This document shows positions 16,902-24,685 of a stretch of 64,000 nucleotides of DNA, one piece after another; the first letter of the stretch is position 1; every line of letters starts with the position of its first letter. The position numbers and the translations under genes are program-made. This stretch comes from Isosphaera sp. (GTDB lineage: Bacteria; Planctomycetota; Planctomycetia; Gemmatales; Gemmataceae), in assembly GCA_013822345.1 (NCBI GenBank), contig PNKH01000002.1, forward strand, positions 1 to 64,000, given 5' to 3'. The notes beneath the pieces are model-generated. The model worked only from the letters and a program-made list of their open reading frames with translations. It was not told where the DNA came from and searched no databases.

Positions 16902-18269
16902 ATGAACATCCTCGTGGTCGGCAAGGGCGGGCGGGAGCACGCCCTGGTGTGGAAGCTGAGGCAGTCGCCGCGGGCCGGGACGGTGTTCTGCACCCCGGGG
17001 AACGCCGGGACGGCCCGGGACGGGGCGACGAACGTGGCGATCGAGCCGGGCGAGACGGACCGCCTGACCCGGTTCGCGGTGCGGGAGCAGGTCGGCCTGG
17101 TGGTGATCGGGCCGGAGGACCCGCTGGCCGGCGGGCTGGCCGACTTCATGCGGGCGCGGGGGCTGAAGGTGTTCGGGCCGTCGAAGGACGCGGCCCGTGT
17201 CGAGGGGAGCAAGGTGTTCGCGAAGGAGCTGATGCGGCACGCCGACGTGCCGACCGCCGACTTCCAGGTGTTCGACCACCCGGCCCCGGCCCGCACCTAC
17301 GTCGAGACGCGCGACTACCCGGTGGTGGTGAAGGCGGACGGGCTGGCGGCGGGGAAGGGCGTGGTGGTGTGCCGGGACAACGCCGAGGCGCTGCAGGCGA
17401 TCCGGCGGATCATGACGGACGAGGAGTTCGGGAAGACGGCCGGGCGGAAGATCGTGGTCGAGAAGCGGCTCGACGGGGAGGAGTTGTCGGTGCTGGCGCT
17501 GGTGAGCGGGCGGACGATCCTGCCGCTGCCGGCGTGCCAGGACCACAAGGCGGCGCAGGACGGCGACAAGGGGCCGAACACCGGCGGGATGGGGGCGTAC
17601 TGCCCGGCCCCGGCCGGCACGCCGAAGCTGCTGGCCGACCTGGAGGAGGCGGTGTTCGTGCCGACGGTGCACACGATGAAGCGCGGCCGGTACCCGTTCC
17701 AGGGGGTGCTGTACGCGGGGGTGATGCTGACGAACCAGGGGCCGCGGGTGCTGGAGTTCAACTGCCGGTTCGGCGACCCGGAGACGCAGCCGCTCCTGAT
17801 GCGGCTGAAGACCGACCTGCTCGACCTGCTGGAGGCGGTGGCCGACGAGCGGCTGCACGAGTTCGACGGGAAGGTGGAGTGGGACCCGCGGCCGGCGGTG
17901 TGCGTGGTCCTGTGCTCGGGCGGCTACCCGGGGAAGTACGAGACGGGGAAGCCGATCGACGGGATCGCGGCGGCGGACGCGCTGCCGGGGGTGAAGGTGT
18001 TCCACGCCGGGACGCGGGTGGACGACCGGGACCGGGTGGTGACGGACGGCGGGCGGGTGCTGGGGGTGACGGCGTTGGGCGACGACCTGGCGGCGGCGAA
18101 GGCGCGGGCGTACGAGGCGGTGCGGCTGATCGGGTTCGCGGGGATGCACTACCGGACGGACATCGCGGACAAGGCGTTGAAGGCGAAGCCGCCGGCCCTA
18201 CCGGCGGAGCCGCCGAAGCTGCCGGCGAAGTTCCGCCGCCCCGGCGGGGACAAGCCGGCGGCGGGCTGA
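16902..18269 (+). CDS. purD: Phosphoribosylamine-glycine ligase (GAR synthetase)
   Basis: The 455-residue ATP-grasp enzyme ligates glycine to phosphoribosylamine (step 2 of purine synthesis). It begins MNILVVGKGGREHALVWKL, the canonical PurD start. The ATP-grasp region has VVVKADGLAAGKGVVVC, PACQDHKAAQDGDKGPNTGGMGAYCP and LEFNCRFGDPETQPLL, all family hallmarks. A proline-rich tail of about 30 residues follows the usual end (about 425 residues). The stop is one base from the convergent stop of the Uma2 gene. Confidence 0.97.
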   Translation: MNILVVGKGGREHALVWKLRQSPRAGTVFCTPGNAGTARDGATNVAIEPGETDRLTRFAVREQVGLVVIGPEDPLAGGLADFMRARGLKVFGPSKDAARVEGSKVFAKELMRHADVPTADFQVFDHPAPARTYVETRDYPVVVKADGLAAGKGVVVCRDNAEALQAIRRIMTDEEFGKTAGRKIVVEKRLDGEELSVLALVSGRTILPLPACQDHKAAQDGDKGPNTGGMGAYCPAPAGTPKLLADLEEAVFVPTVHTMKRGRYPFQGVLYAGVMLTNQGPRVLEFNCRFGDPETQPLLMRLKTDLLDLLEAVADERLHEFDGKVEWDPRPAVCVVLCSGGYPGKYETGKPIDGIAAADALPGVKVFHAGTRVDDRDRVVTDGGRVLGVTALGDDLAAAKARAYEAVRLIGFAGMHYRTDIADKALKAKPPALPAEPPKLPAKFRRPGGDKPAAG

Positions 18270-18270
18270 C

Positions 18271-18894
18271 CTACCCCATCACGTCCGCGACGGCGACGGT
18301 GCCGACGGTGGTGCCGTCGAGCACGACCGGGACGGCGGCGCCGACCGGGTAGTCCTGCCGGTGGGCGTAGGCGGGGTCGGCGGCCGGGCCGGACGGCTGG
18401 GTGTAGACCTCGATGACCTTATCCACGACGTTCACCACCCAGTAGACTGGGATGTTTTCCCGGGCGTAGATGCGGGCCTTGCCCGTCCGGTCGATCCGCA
18501 GCGAGCTGGCCGAGAACTCGATGACAAGGCCGATGTCCGGCGGCGTGGGGTGGCTTTCGCGGTACCGGCTCCGTGGCCCGCGGACGACGGCGTAATCCGG
18601 TTCGGGCTCGCTGTCGCTCAGGGTGACGGCCCGCTGGCAGCGGGCGAACCACTCGGGCGACAGTAGGCCCGGCAGCAGGCCCTCGATGGCGTCCATGGCG
18701 CTGTCGTGCGGGGTGCCGTGGGCCATCTTCTTCACCATCCAGCCTTCGAGGAGTTCGATCGGCTCGCCGTCGACGAGGATGCCGGCCCGGATCATTTGGT
18801 GGTACTCGTCGACCGTGAACCGGCGGAACCCGGCGTTCTCGAGGAACTCGGGCGCGGGCTGGTCCGCCACCGCGGGCGGAGTAGCTGTGGACAT
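18271..18894 (-). CDS. Uma2 family (DUF820) putative endonuclease
   Basis: The 207-residue protein of the Uma2/DUF820 group has a PD-(D/E)XK-like fold. Family landmarks are RRFTVDEYHQMIRAGIL..GEPIELLEGWMVKKM at the N terminus, PEPDYAVVRG in the middle and GLVIEFSASSLRIDRTGKARIYARENIPVYWVVN (catalytic E and the conserved K/YA..GI..YW) near residues 125-155. The family is strongly amplified in cyanobacteria and planctomycetes; its biological role is not established. The stop codons of this gene and purD are separated by one base, with no terminator-like hairpin between them. Confidence 0.9.
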   Translation of the reverse strand: MSTATPPAVADQPAPEFLENAGFRRFTVDEYHQMIRAGILVDGEPIELLEGWMVKKMAHGTPHDSAMDAIEGLLPGLLSPEWFARCQRAVTLSDSEPEPDYAVVRGPRSRYRESHPTPPDIGLVIEFSASSLRIDRTGKARIYARENIPVYWVVNVVDKVIEVYTQPSGPAADPAYAHRQDYPVGAAVPVVLDGTTVGTVAVADVMG

Positions 18895-18971
18895 GCGGGC
18901 ACCTCCTCGGCGGTGTTGTACCGCGCGGGGGTTCGGGGTCTCAACCCGGGTTGGGCGAGCGGGGGCGGGCG

Positions 18972-19487
18972 ATGGCGATCGAAGACCTGACGGCCGTGGT
19001 GCCGGTGCCGGCCGACCCGATCCACCCCGGCACCCCGGCCGAGTGGGAGCGGGTCCAGCGCATCCTCGGCCTGGCCCTGCCGGCGGACTACTACGGGTTC
19101 GCGGCGGCCTACGGCGACGGGAGGTTCTGCGGCAGCTTCTTCCGGTTCTTCAACTGGGCGTCGCCGGCGTACCCGGAGCGGGTCACCACGGAATGCCGGT
19201 GCGTCGAGGCGGCGGGGACAGGGTATGGCCGCTCGGTGCTCGTCCACCCCAGGGTCCCCGGGCTGCTCCCGTGGGGGAATGACGAGAACGGCACCTCGCT
19301 GTGCTGGCTGACCGGCGGCGACCCGGGGACGTGGCCGGTCGTCCTCCAATCTCGAGAGGGCGACTCGTACCGCGTCTACCGCCTCGACATGACGACGTTC
19401 CTGGCCCGGGTCTTCCGGAACGAGTTGCGGTGCCCCTGCTGGCACGAGCCGTTCACCGCGGACGAGTTGGTCTTCACCCCGGGGTGA
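18972..19487 (+). CDS. SMI1/KNR4 (SUKH) family protein
   Basis: The 171-residue protein has SUKH-superfamily features: GTPAEWERVQRILGLALPADYYGFAAAYGDGRF (L-P-x-D-Y/F-x-x-F pattern) and LLPWGNDENGTSLCWLTGGDPGTWPVVL with the central W-G-x-x-x-x-G. SUKH proteins are common immunity proteins in contact-dependent toxin systems, but many planctomycete copies stand alone; no toxin gene was recognised nearby. The ATG at 18972 was preferred over an upstream TTG. Its 3' end overlaps the last 14 bases of the convergent gene at 19474. Confidence 0.8.
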   Translation: MAIEDLTAVVPVPADPIHPGTPAEWERVQRILGLALPADYYGFAAAYGDGRFCGSFFRFFNWASPAYPERVTTECRCVEAAGTGYGRSVLVHPRVPGLLPWGNDENGTSLCWLTGGDPGTWPVVLQSREGDSYRVYRLDMTTFLARVFRNELRCPCWHEPFTADELVFTPG

Positions 19488-19794
19488 CGCCGCCGGCCGT
19501 TCCGGGGCGCGACGGGGGCGGGGGTTGGTGCTGCTCCGCCCGCGGCGGCACCGGGGTGGACGAGCCGCCAGGTTGCGCCTGCGGTCGGTCCGCCGCCGGG
19601 GCCGGGATGCAGACCTCGGTGAACACCCCGAGGAACACGTCCGCCGGCTCGCAGTCCGCCACCGGCCACGCCTTCTGTTCCTCCGTCAGGTGCGGCGTGC
19701 AGTCGTGGGTGAACACCCCCAGGAACACGTCCGCCGGCACCGCGTCGGCCACCGGCCAGGTGGTCGGGTCGTTCGGGTCGGGCTTCGCGCTCAC
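19474..19794 (-). CDS. Small protein with two tandem WPVAD...FLGVFT repeats
   Basis: The 106-residue protein has two copies of a roughly 30-residue unit. The first contains TWPVADAVPADVFLGVFT and DC; the second contains AWPVADCEPADVFLGVFT and VC. A proline-rich tail follows. It has no signal peptide and no recognised domain. The evidence that it is a gene is the ATGA overlap with the upstream gene's stop (19791-19794) plus the internal repeat, which random translation would not conserve. It has a 14-bp antisense overlap with the SMI1 gene. Function is unknown. Confidence 0.6.
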   Translation of the reverse strand: MSAKPDPNDPTTWPVADAVPADVFLGVFTHDCTPHLTEEQKAWPVADCEPADVFLGVFTEVCIPAPAADRPQAQPGGSSTPVPPRAEQHQPPPPSRPGTAGGVTPG

Positions 19795-20231
19795 GAGAAC
19801 TCCTCCAGGGTCAGCGGCTCGGTCGCGAGCAGTCGCCGCACGCCGCCGGTCACGGGTCGGCCGGCCGGGTCGCGGAGCATCCGCACGAACAGGCGGAACT
19901 CGTACAGCCCCGCCTCACGGAACGGGAGCCGGTCGAACCCGCGCAGGAACGTGAACACCGTGGACCGGTCCGGGAACGAGAAGTCGACATCCAAGGTCCC
20001 GGCGAGCACCTCGGGCTCGCCGGAGCGACACAACTCGACCGAGAACGCGAACGTGCCGCTCGCCCCCGACACCTGAACCAGGGTGTGCAGCTCGGGCAGA
20101 AGGAACGGGTACGGGACCGTCGGTCGGAGGACGAACACGACACGCAGCAACGCCTCGCGGTAGGCCGCGTCCACCGGGAACGGCCGGCGGCAGACGAGGA
20201 AGTGGCGGAGGACCGGGTACTGCCACTCCAT
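19791..20231 (-). CDS. Hypothetical protein, probable beta-sandwich, coupled to the tandem-repeat protein
   Basis: The 146-residue protein starts MEWQYPVLRHFLVCRRPF and is rich in alternating strands (VRLVVFVLRPTVPYPFLLPELHTLVQVSG-like pattern, then GTFAFSVELCR and AGLYEFRLFVRML). The last part, LPFREAGLYEFRLFV, resembles small C2-like planctomycete proteins that often accompany other short genes, but no family can be named. Its stop overlaps the next gene's ATG. The preceding 68 bp to putA contain no recognised promoter. Confidence 0.65.
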   Translation of the reverse strand: MEWQYPVLRHFLVCRRPFPVDAAYREALLRVVFVLRPTVPYPFLLPELHTLVQVSGASGTFAFSVELCRSGEPEVLAGTLDVDFSFPDRSTVFTFLRGFDRLPFREAGLYEFRLFVRMLRDPAGRPVTGGVRRLLATEPLTLEEFS

Positions 20232-20299
20232 CACCGCACCCCGGGCAACTGGCGCCGGTTTGAGAATACCGCATCCCGACGGCGAAGTCATCGCCCGAT

Positions 20300-23200
20300 C
20301 TACTCCCCCGCCCCGGTCTCGGGGGCGAAGCCGCGGCGCATCTGGTTCTCGGTCACCGTCCGCGGCAGCAGGAACTGCAACAGGTAGTCCGGGCCGCCGG
20401 CCTTGCTCCCGATCCCGCTCAGCTTGAACCCGCCGAACGGCTGACGGTCCACCAAGGCCCCCGTGCACTTCCGGTTCACGTACAGGTTCCCCACCCGGAA
20501 CCGCCGCTTCACCGCCTCCAGGTGCGTCGGGCTGCGGCTGAACACCCCGCCGGTCAGCGCGTACTTCGTCCCGTTCGCGATCCGCAACGCGTCGTCCAGG
20601 TCCTTCGCCCGCAGCACCGACAGCACCGGCCCGAAGATCTCCTCCTGCGCCAGCGACGCCCCCTCCGGCACGTCCGCGAAGATCGTCGGGCCGACGTAGA
20701 ACCCCTCGTCCGCCAGCGGCCCGAGGTCTGTCTGGTGGGCCAACTTCGCCTCCCGCTTCCCGGCCTCGATCGTCTTCAGGATGCGGTCGCGGGCCTCGCC
20801 GTCGATCACCGGCCCGAGCGAGCAGCCCGGGTCGTCCGCCGCCTTCACCGCCAGGCTCTTCGTCGCCTCCACCAGCCGCGACAGGAACTGGTCGTAGATG
20901 CCGTCCAGCACGATCGCCCGCGACCCGGCCGAGCACTTCTGCCCGCCGTACCCGAACGCCGAGTCCACCACCCCCTTCACCGCCTCGTCCAGGTCCGCGT
21001 CGGCGTCCACGATCACCGCGTTCTTCCCGCCCATCTCCGCGATCACCTTCTTCACGAAGTTCTGCCCGCCCGGCGTCTTCGCCGCCTGCTCGTTGATCGC
21101 CAGCGCCACCTTCAAGGAGCCGGTGAACGCGATCAGGGCCACGTCCGGGTGCGTCACCAGCGGCGGGCCGATCTCCTCCCCGACCCCCGGCACGAAGTTC
21201 ACCACCCCCGGCGGCAGCCCGGCCGCCTGCAGGCACTCCATCAATTTCGCCCCGACCACCCCCGACTGCTCCGCCGGCTTCATCACCACCGTGTTCCCGG
21301 CGACCACCGCCGCGGCCGTCATCCCGGTCAGGATCGCGAGCGGGAAGTTCCACGGGGCGATCACCACCGCCACCCCGCGCGGCTCGTAGAAGTACCGGTT
21401 GTCCTCGCCCGGCACGTCCCGCTTCTGCGGGGCGTCGAGCTTCTCCATCTCGGCCGCGTAGTAGTCGCAGAAGTCGATCGCCTCGGCCACGTCCGCGTCC
21501 GACTCCCGCCACGGCTTCCCGGTCTCGTACACGATCCACGCCGACAGCTCGAACCGCCGCCGGCGGAACTCGTCGGCGACGCGGCGCAGGAACGCCGCCC
21601 GCTCCGCCACCGGGGTGTCGCGCCACCCGTCGAACGCCCTCAGGCACGACGCCACCGCCGCGTTCGCCTGGTCCACCGACGCCGCCGCCACCTTCCCGAC
21701 CACCTCCGCCTTCCGCGACGGGTTGAGGCTGTCGAGCGTCTTGCCGACCGGCTGCGGGCGGTTGTCGATCACCACCGGGTAGGTGCGGCCGAACTGCGGG
21801 CGGACCTCCTTCAGCGCCGCAGCCATCCGGTCGCGGTTCTCCGCGCGGGCGAAGTCGGACAGCGGCTCGTTCGTGAACACCGAGCCGGAAGCGTGAGCGA
21901 CGGGTGGGGGTTTGCCGTCGCTCCCGCTTCCGGCTCGGGCGGACACCCCCGCCGACAACTTCTTCTCACCCTGCTCGTACTCGACCGGGTTCATCAGCAG
22001 CACCTCTTCCGAAAGGCCCTCGGCGAAGCCCTGCCGCAGGAACGAGTCGTTCGACGAGTTTTCCAGGAGCCGGCGGACGAGGTACGCCATCCCGGGCAGG
22101 AGCTGCCCGTACGGCGTGTAGATGCGGACGCGGTAGCCGAGCGACTGGATCGCCTCCTTGATCGGGTCGGCCATCCCGTACAGCATCTGGAACTCGAACT
22201 TCCGCGCCGGCACCCCGAGCTTCTCCGCCACCGCCATCGCGTGGGCGATGCTGCGGACGTTGTGCGATCCGAACGCCGGCGTCAGCCAGTCCGCGTTCGC
22301 CAGCAGGAAGTCGGTGCAGCGCTCGAAGCACGCGTCCGACTCCGGCTTCCGCGTCCACACCGGGACCGGCCAGTGGTTCTGGGCGGCGACCACCGTCTCG
22401 TAGTCCCAGTACGCCCCCTTCACCAGCCGCACCCACGCCGGGCACTTCCGCTCGTGGCGCACCCAGTCGAGCAGCTTCTTCAGGTCGTCCTCGGTGTCGC
22501 GCAGGTACGCCTGGATCGCGATCCCGACGTGCGGCCAGTCGCGGAACTCCGGCTCCGAGAGGATGTCGCGGAAGATGCGGAGGGTGGTGTCCTTGAAGCT
22601 GTACTGCTCCATGTCGAAGTTGACGAACGCCCCGGTCCGCTTCGCCAGCGACAGGATCGGGCGGAGCCGCCGGCACACCGCCCGGCTCGTCCCGTCCGGG
22701 TCGATCGGGTCGAACTGGCTGAATAGGGCCGACAGCTTCACCGACACGTTCACCCGCGGGATCGGCCCGCGGTCGTCGCGGTCGATCGTCGGCTCCTCCG
22801 GCCACCCGTTCACCTCCCGGGTCAGCCCGGCGAGCAGCTCGAGGTACTGCTTCTCGACGTGGGCCGCCTCGAGTTCCGTGACCGTCGCCTCACCGAGCAG
22901 GTCGATGGTGAACGCGAGCCGGCGGGTCCGCATGTCCCGGACCGCCTCGACCGCCTCGGCCACGTTCGACCCGGCGATGAACTTCCGGGCCATCCGCTCG
23001 GCGTTCGTCCGCGCCTGCCACGCGAGCAGCCGGCCGAGCGGCCCGCCGCCGGGGATCAGCCTCGCCCCCCACCGCGCCCACCACGGCAGGTCGCCGCCCG
23101 CCTCCCCGAGGTACTCGCGGAGGTGCCGGGTCACCTCGCCCGGCTCCTTCAGGTACGGCAGGGTGTCGACGAACCGGAACAGCTGCACCTTCAGGGCCGG

Positions 23201-23329
23201 GTCCTGCATCCCCAGGCCCATCAGCTTGTCTTCGAGCCACGGGCGGGTGAACAGGACCGGCCCCTGCCGGTCGAGCCGGGCGAAGATCTCCCGGCCGAAC
23301 TCCTTCGTGCGGGCGTCGAGGGTGGTCAT
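20300..23329 (-). CDS. putA: Bifunctional proline dehydrogenase / delta-1-pyrroline-5-carboxylate dehydrogenase (PutA)
   Basis: The 1009-residue fusion oxidises proline to glutamate in two steps (FAD, then NAD+). The N-terminal half is a proline dehydrogenase barrel with VNVSVKLSALFSQFDP and RLVKGAYWDYETV; the C-terminal half is an aldehyde dehydrogenase with PWNFPLAILTG, GEEIGPPL, AEMGGKNAVIVD and the nucleophile Cys in GGQKCSAGSR (about residue 799). A 19-residue foreign segment (residues about 465-483, SARAGSGSDGKPPPVAHAS) lies in the linker between the two enzymes and is the translation of a palindromic repeat. The ATG at 23329 (MTTLDARTKEF) was chosen because longer in-frame starts read through the divergent gap and kinase gene. 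Confidence 0.95.
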   Translation of the reverse strand: MTTLDARTKEFGREIFARLDRQGPVLFTRPWLEDKLMGLGMQDPALKVQLFRFVDTLPYLKEPGEVTRHLREYLGEAGGDLPWWARWGARLIPGGGPLGRLLAWQARTNAERMARKFIAGSNVAEAVEAVRDMRTRRLAFTIDLLGEATVTELEAAHVEKQYLELLAGLTREVNGWPEEPTIDRDDRGPIPRVNVSVKLSALFSQFDPIDPDGTSRAVCRRLRPILSLAKRTGAFVNFDMEQYSFKDTTLRIFRDILSEPEFRDWPHVGIAIQAYLRDTEDDLKKLLDWVRHERKCPAWVRLVKGAYWDYETVVAAQNHWPVPVWTRKPESDACFERCTDFLLANADWLTPAFGSHNVRSIAHAMAVAEKLGVPARKFEFQMLYGMADPIKEAIQSLGYRVRIYTPYGQLLPGMAYLVRRLLENSSNDSFLRQGFAEGLSEEVLLMNPVEYEQGEKKLSAGVSARAGSGSDGKPPPVAHASGSVFTNEPLSDFARAENRDRMAAALKEVRPQFGRTYPVVIDNRPQPVGKTLDSLNPSRKAEVVGKVAAASVDQANAAVASCLRAFDGWRDTPVAERAAFLRRVADEFRRRRFELSAWIVYETGKPWRESDADVAEAIDFCDYYAAEMEKLDAPQKRDVPGEDNRYFYEPRGVAVVIAPWNFPLAILTGMTAAAVVAGNTVVMKPAEQSGVVGAKLMECLQAAGLPPGVVNFVPGVGEEIGPPLVTHPDVALIAFTGSLKVALAINEQAAKTPGGQNFVKKVIAEMGGKNAVIVDADADLDEAVKGVVDSAFGYGGQKCSAGSRAIVLDGIYDQFLSRLVEATKSLAVKAADDPGCSLGPVIDGEARDRILKTIEAGKREAKLAHQTDLGPLADEGFYVGPTIFADVPEGASLAQEEIFGPVLSVLRAKDLDDALRIANGTKYALTGGVFSRSPTHLEAVKRRFRVGNLYVNRKCTGALVDRQPFGGFKLSGIGSKAGGPDYLLQFLLPRTVTENQMRRGFAPETGAGE
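21881..21937. repeat. Family B palindromic element inserted in frame within putA
   Basis: A 57-bp (19-codon) imperfect hairpin runs CGAGCCGGAAGCGTGAGCGA...TCGCTCCCGCTTCCGGCTCG. It is related to the intergenic elements at 23341-23407 and 30119-30221 (GAGCG..GAGCGACCGG type). It falls exactly in the linker between the proline dehydrogenase and aldehyde dehydrogenase parts and keeps the reading frame. Confidence 0.8.
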
Positions 23330-23340
23330 GGTGAAGTTCC

Positions 23341-23407
23341 CGGCGGGCCGGGAGCGCGAGCGCCCGGAGGTCGGCTTCCTCCGGTCGCTCGCGCTCCCGG
23401 CCCGCCG
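23341..23407. repeat. Family B palindromic element between divergent putA and kinase
   Basis: A 67-bp hairpin with ends CGGCGGGCCGGGAGCGCGAG and the complement CTCGCGCTCCCGGCCCGCCG. Inner parts CCGGAGG/CCTCCGG also pair. It lies 11 bp upstream of the putA start codon, between divergent genes, so it cannot act as a terminator for either. Confidence 0.9.
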
Positions 23408-23415
23408 CGTCGTGT

Positions 23416-23444
23416 TTGCCCGCCCGAATTGTACGGGGTAATAT
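23416..23444 (+). promoter_or_regulatory. Candidate sigma-70 promoter for the kinase gene
   Basis: TTGCCC at 23416-23421 and TAATAT at 23439-23444 are separated by 17 bases, 43 bp upstream of the kinase ATG. Both hexamers match the consensus in four of six positions, which is notable in DNA this GC-rich. Confidence 0.4.
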
Positions 23445-23486
23445 TGGTCCCGTGTCCGCACCCGCCTTCGGCCCACAGGCGCAGCG

Positions 23487-24338
23487 ATGGCCATCGACAA
23501 GATCGGCAAGTTCACCGTCCTGGGGACCCTCGGGAGCGGGGCCCACAGCAGCATCTTACTCGTCCGCCGGGCGGAGGATGACCGGGAGTACGCCCTGAAG
23601 ATGGTGCCGATCGAGGACAAGGACGACCTGAAGTACCTGGAGCAGGCGAGGCACGAGTTCCGCGTCGGGCAGATGCTCGACCACCCGAACCTGGTCAAGG
23701 TCTACGCCCTCGAGACCGAGGCCGGGTGGTTCTCCGGGCCGAAGAAGGCCAAGCTCCTGATCGAGTACGTCCCCGGCAAGACGATGGACAAGATCCCCTT
23801 GCTGCCGATGGCCAAGCTGGTCCGCGTCTTCGAGCGGATCGCCGACGGCCTCACCCACATGCACAAGCAGGGGGTGTGCCACGCCGACCTGAAGCCGGGC
23901 AACCTGATCTACGACCGCGGCACCCGGGTCAAGGTCATCGACTACGGGCTGGCCTGGGTCAAGGGCGAGGGGAAGGACCGGGTCCAGGGCACCCCGGAGT
24001 ACATGGCCCCCGAGACGGCCGGGCACAAGTTGGTCAACGAGCGGACCGACATCTACAACTTCGGGGCGACCATGTACCGCCTCACCACCCTCCAGCTCCC
24101 GCCCCCGTGGGTGGCCGACGGCCTGCCGATGACCCCGACCGTCTTCAAGCAGCAGTTGAAGCCGGTCCGGTCGGTCAACCCGCTCGTGCCGGAGGGGTTG
24201 GCCGAGTTGATCCACGAGTGCCTCCGCCCGAACGCGACCAAGCGGCCGGAGCGGATGAGCCACGTCCAGGGGCGACTCGACCAGCTCGCCGACGAGGAGG
24301 CCGCCAAGCTGGCGGACCCCGGGGCGCTGGAAGAGTGA
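23487..24338 (+). CDS. Serine/threonine protein kinase, non-RD type
   Basis: The 283-residue cytosolic Hanks-type kinase has a glycine-rich loop GTLGSGAHSSILLVR, the VAIK lysine in YALKMV, catalytic loop GVCHADLKPGNLIY, Mg-binding VIDYG and the APE motif in GTPEYMAPE. The catalytic loop has HAD where most kinases have HRD, and DYG where most have DFG. The Asp and Lys needed for catalysis remain, so it is probably active but regulated differently. It has no transmembrane segment or extra sensor domain, unlike most planctomycete kinases. Substrates are unknown. Confidence 0.92.
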   Translation: MAIDKIGKFTVLGTLGSGAHSSILLVRRAEDDREYALKMVPIEDKDDLKYLEQARHEFRVGQMLDHPNLVKVYALETEAGWFSGPKKAKLLIEYVPGKTMDKIPLLPMAKLVRVFERIADGLTHMHKQGVCHADLKPGNLIYDRGTRVKVIDYGLAWVKGEGKDRVQGTPEYMAPETAGHKLVNERTDIYNFGATMYRLTTLQLPPPWVADGLPMTPTVFKQQLKPVRSVNPLVPEGLAELIHECLRPNATKRPERMSHVQGRLDQLADEEAAKLADPGALEE

Positions 24339-24412
24339 GCGGGAAGGTTCGGCCGCGGCAGGCGAAGTGCTTGTTGTGCCCGTCGGGGGTGGCGGTCCGG
24401 CCACCCGGGTAG

Positions 24413-24648
24413 GCCGCCGGGGGTTGCGCTCCGGGCGTCTCGACGCCGCCAGGGGTTCCGGCCCCGCCCGGTGCGGGCGGGACCTCCACCCCTGGCTACC
24501 GTCGGTCGCCGCTCCGCGGCTGACACGAGGGCTTGTAGTCCCGGAGGGACGGCGGACGGTAGCCGGGGGTGGAGCGACGGGCCGCCAGGCCCGGAGCGCA
24601 ACCCCCGGCGGGCGTCGGCGGAGCAGACGCGGCGCAACCCCTGGCGGG
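24413..24648. repeat. Composite 235-bp inverted-repeat region (family E)
   Basis: Outer arms GCCGGGGGTTGCGCTCCGGGC-like and GCCCGGAGCGCAACCCCCGGC-like (near 24413-24437 and 24588-24612) enclose a second pair, CCACCCCTGGCTACCGTC and GACGGTAGCCGGGGGTGG. A central CTTGTAGTCCCGGAGGGAC block lies inside. A partial right-arm copy (GGCGCAACCCCTGGCGGGC) follows at 24630-24648. It accounts for most of the 347-bp gap before the DUF3754 gene; no ORF is supported there. Confidence 0.8.
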
Positions 24649-24685
24649 CGACACGGACCCCACCGGCGAGCGGTACCCCATCCCC

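Noticed and set aside
18271-19794. A toxin-immunity or defence island (Uma2, SMI1 and small repeat protein)
   Set aside because: No toxin, nuclease pair or secretion partner was recognised. These families are commonly scattered in planctomycetes.
23330-23698. Upstream extension of putA to a start at 23698
   Set aside because: It would read through the divergent gap, a palindromic repeat and the kinase gene; the family start MTTLDARTKEF is at 23329.
24339-24685. A small gene in the gap before the DUF3754 gene
   Set aside because: The open frames there are translations of the composite repeat; none has a coherent start or ribosome-binding site.
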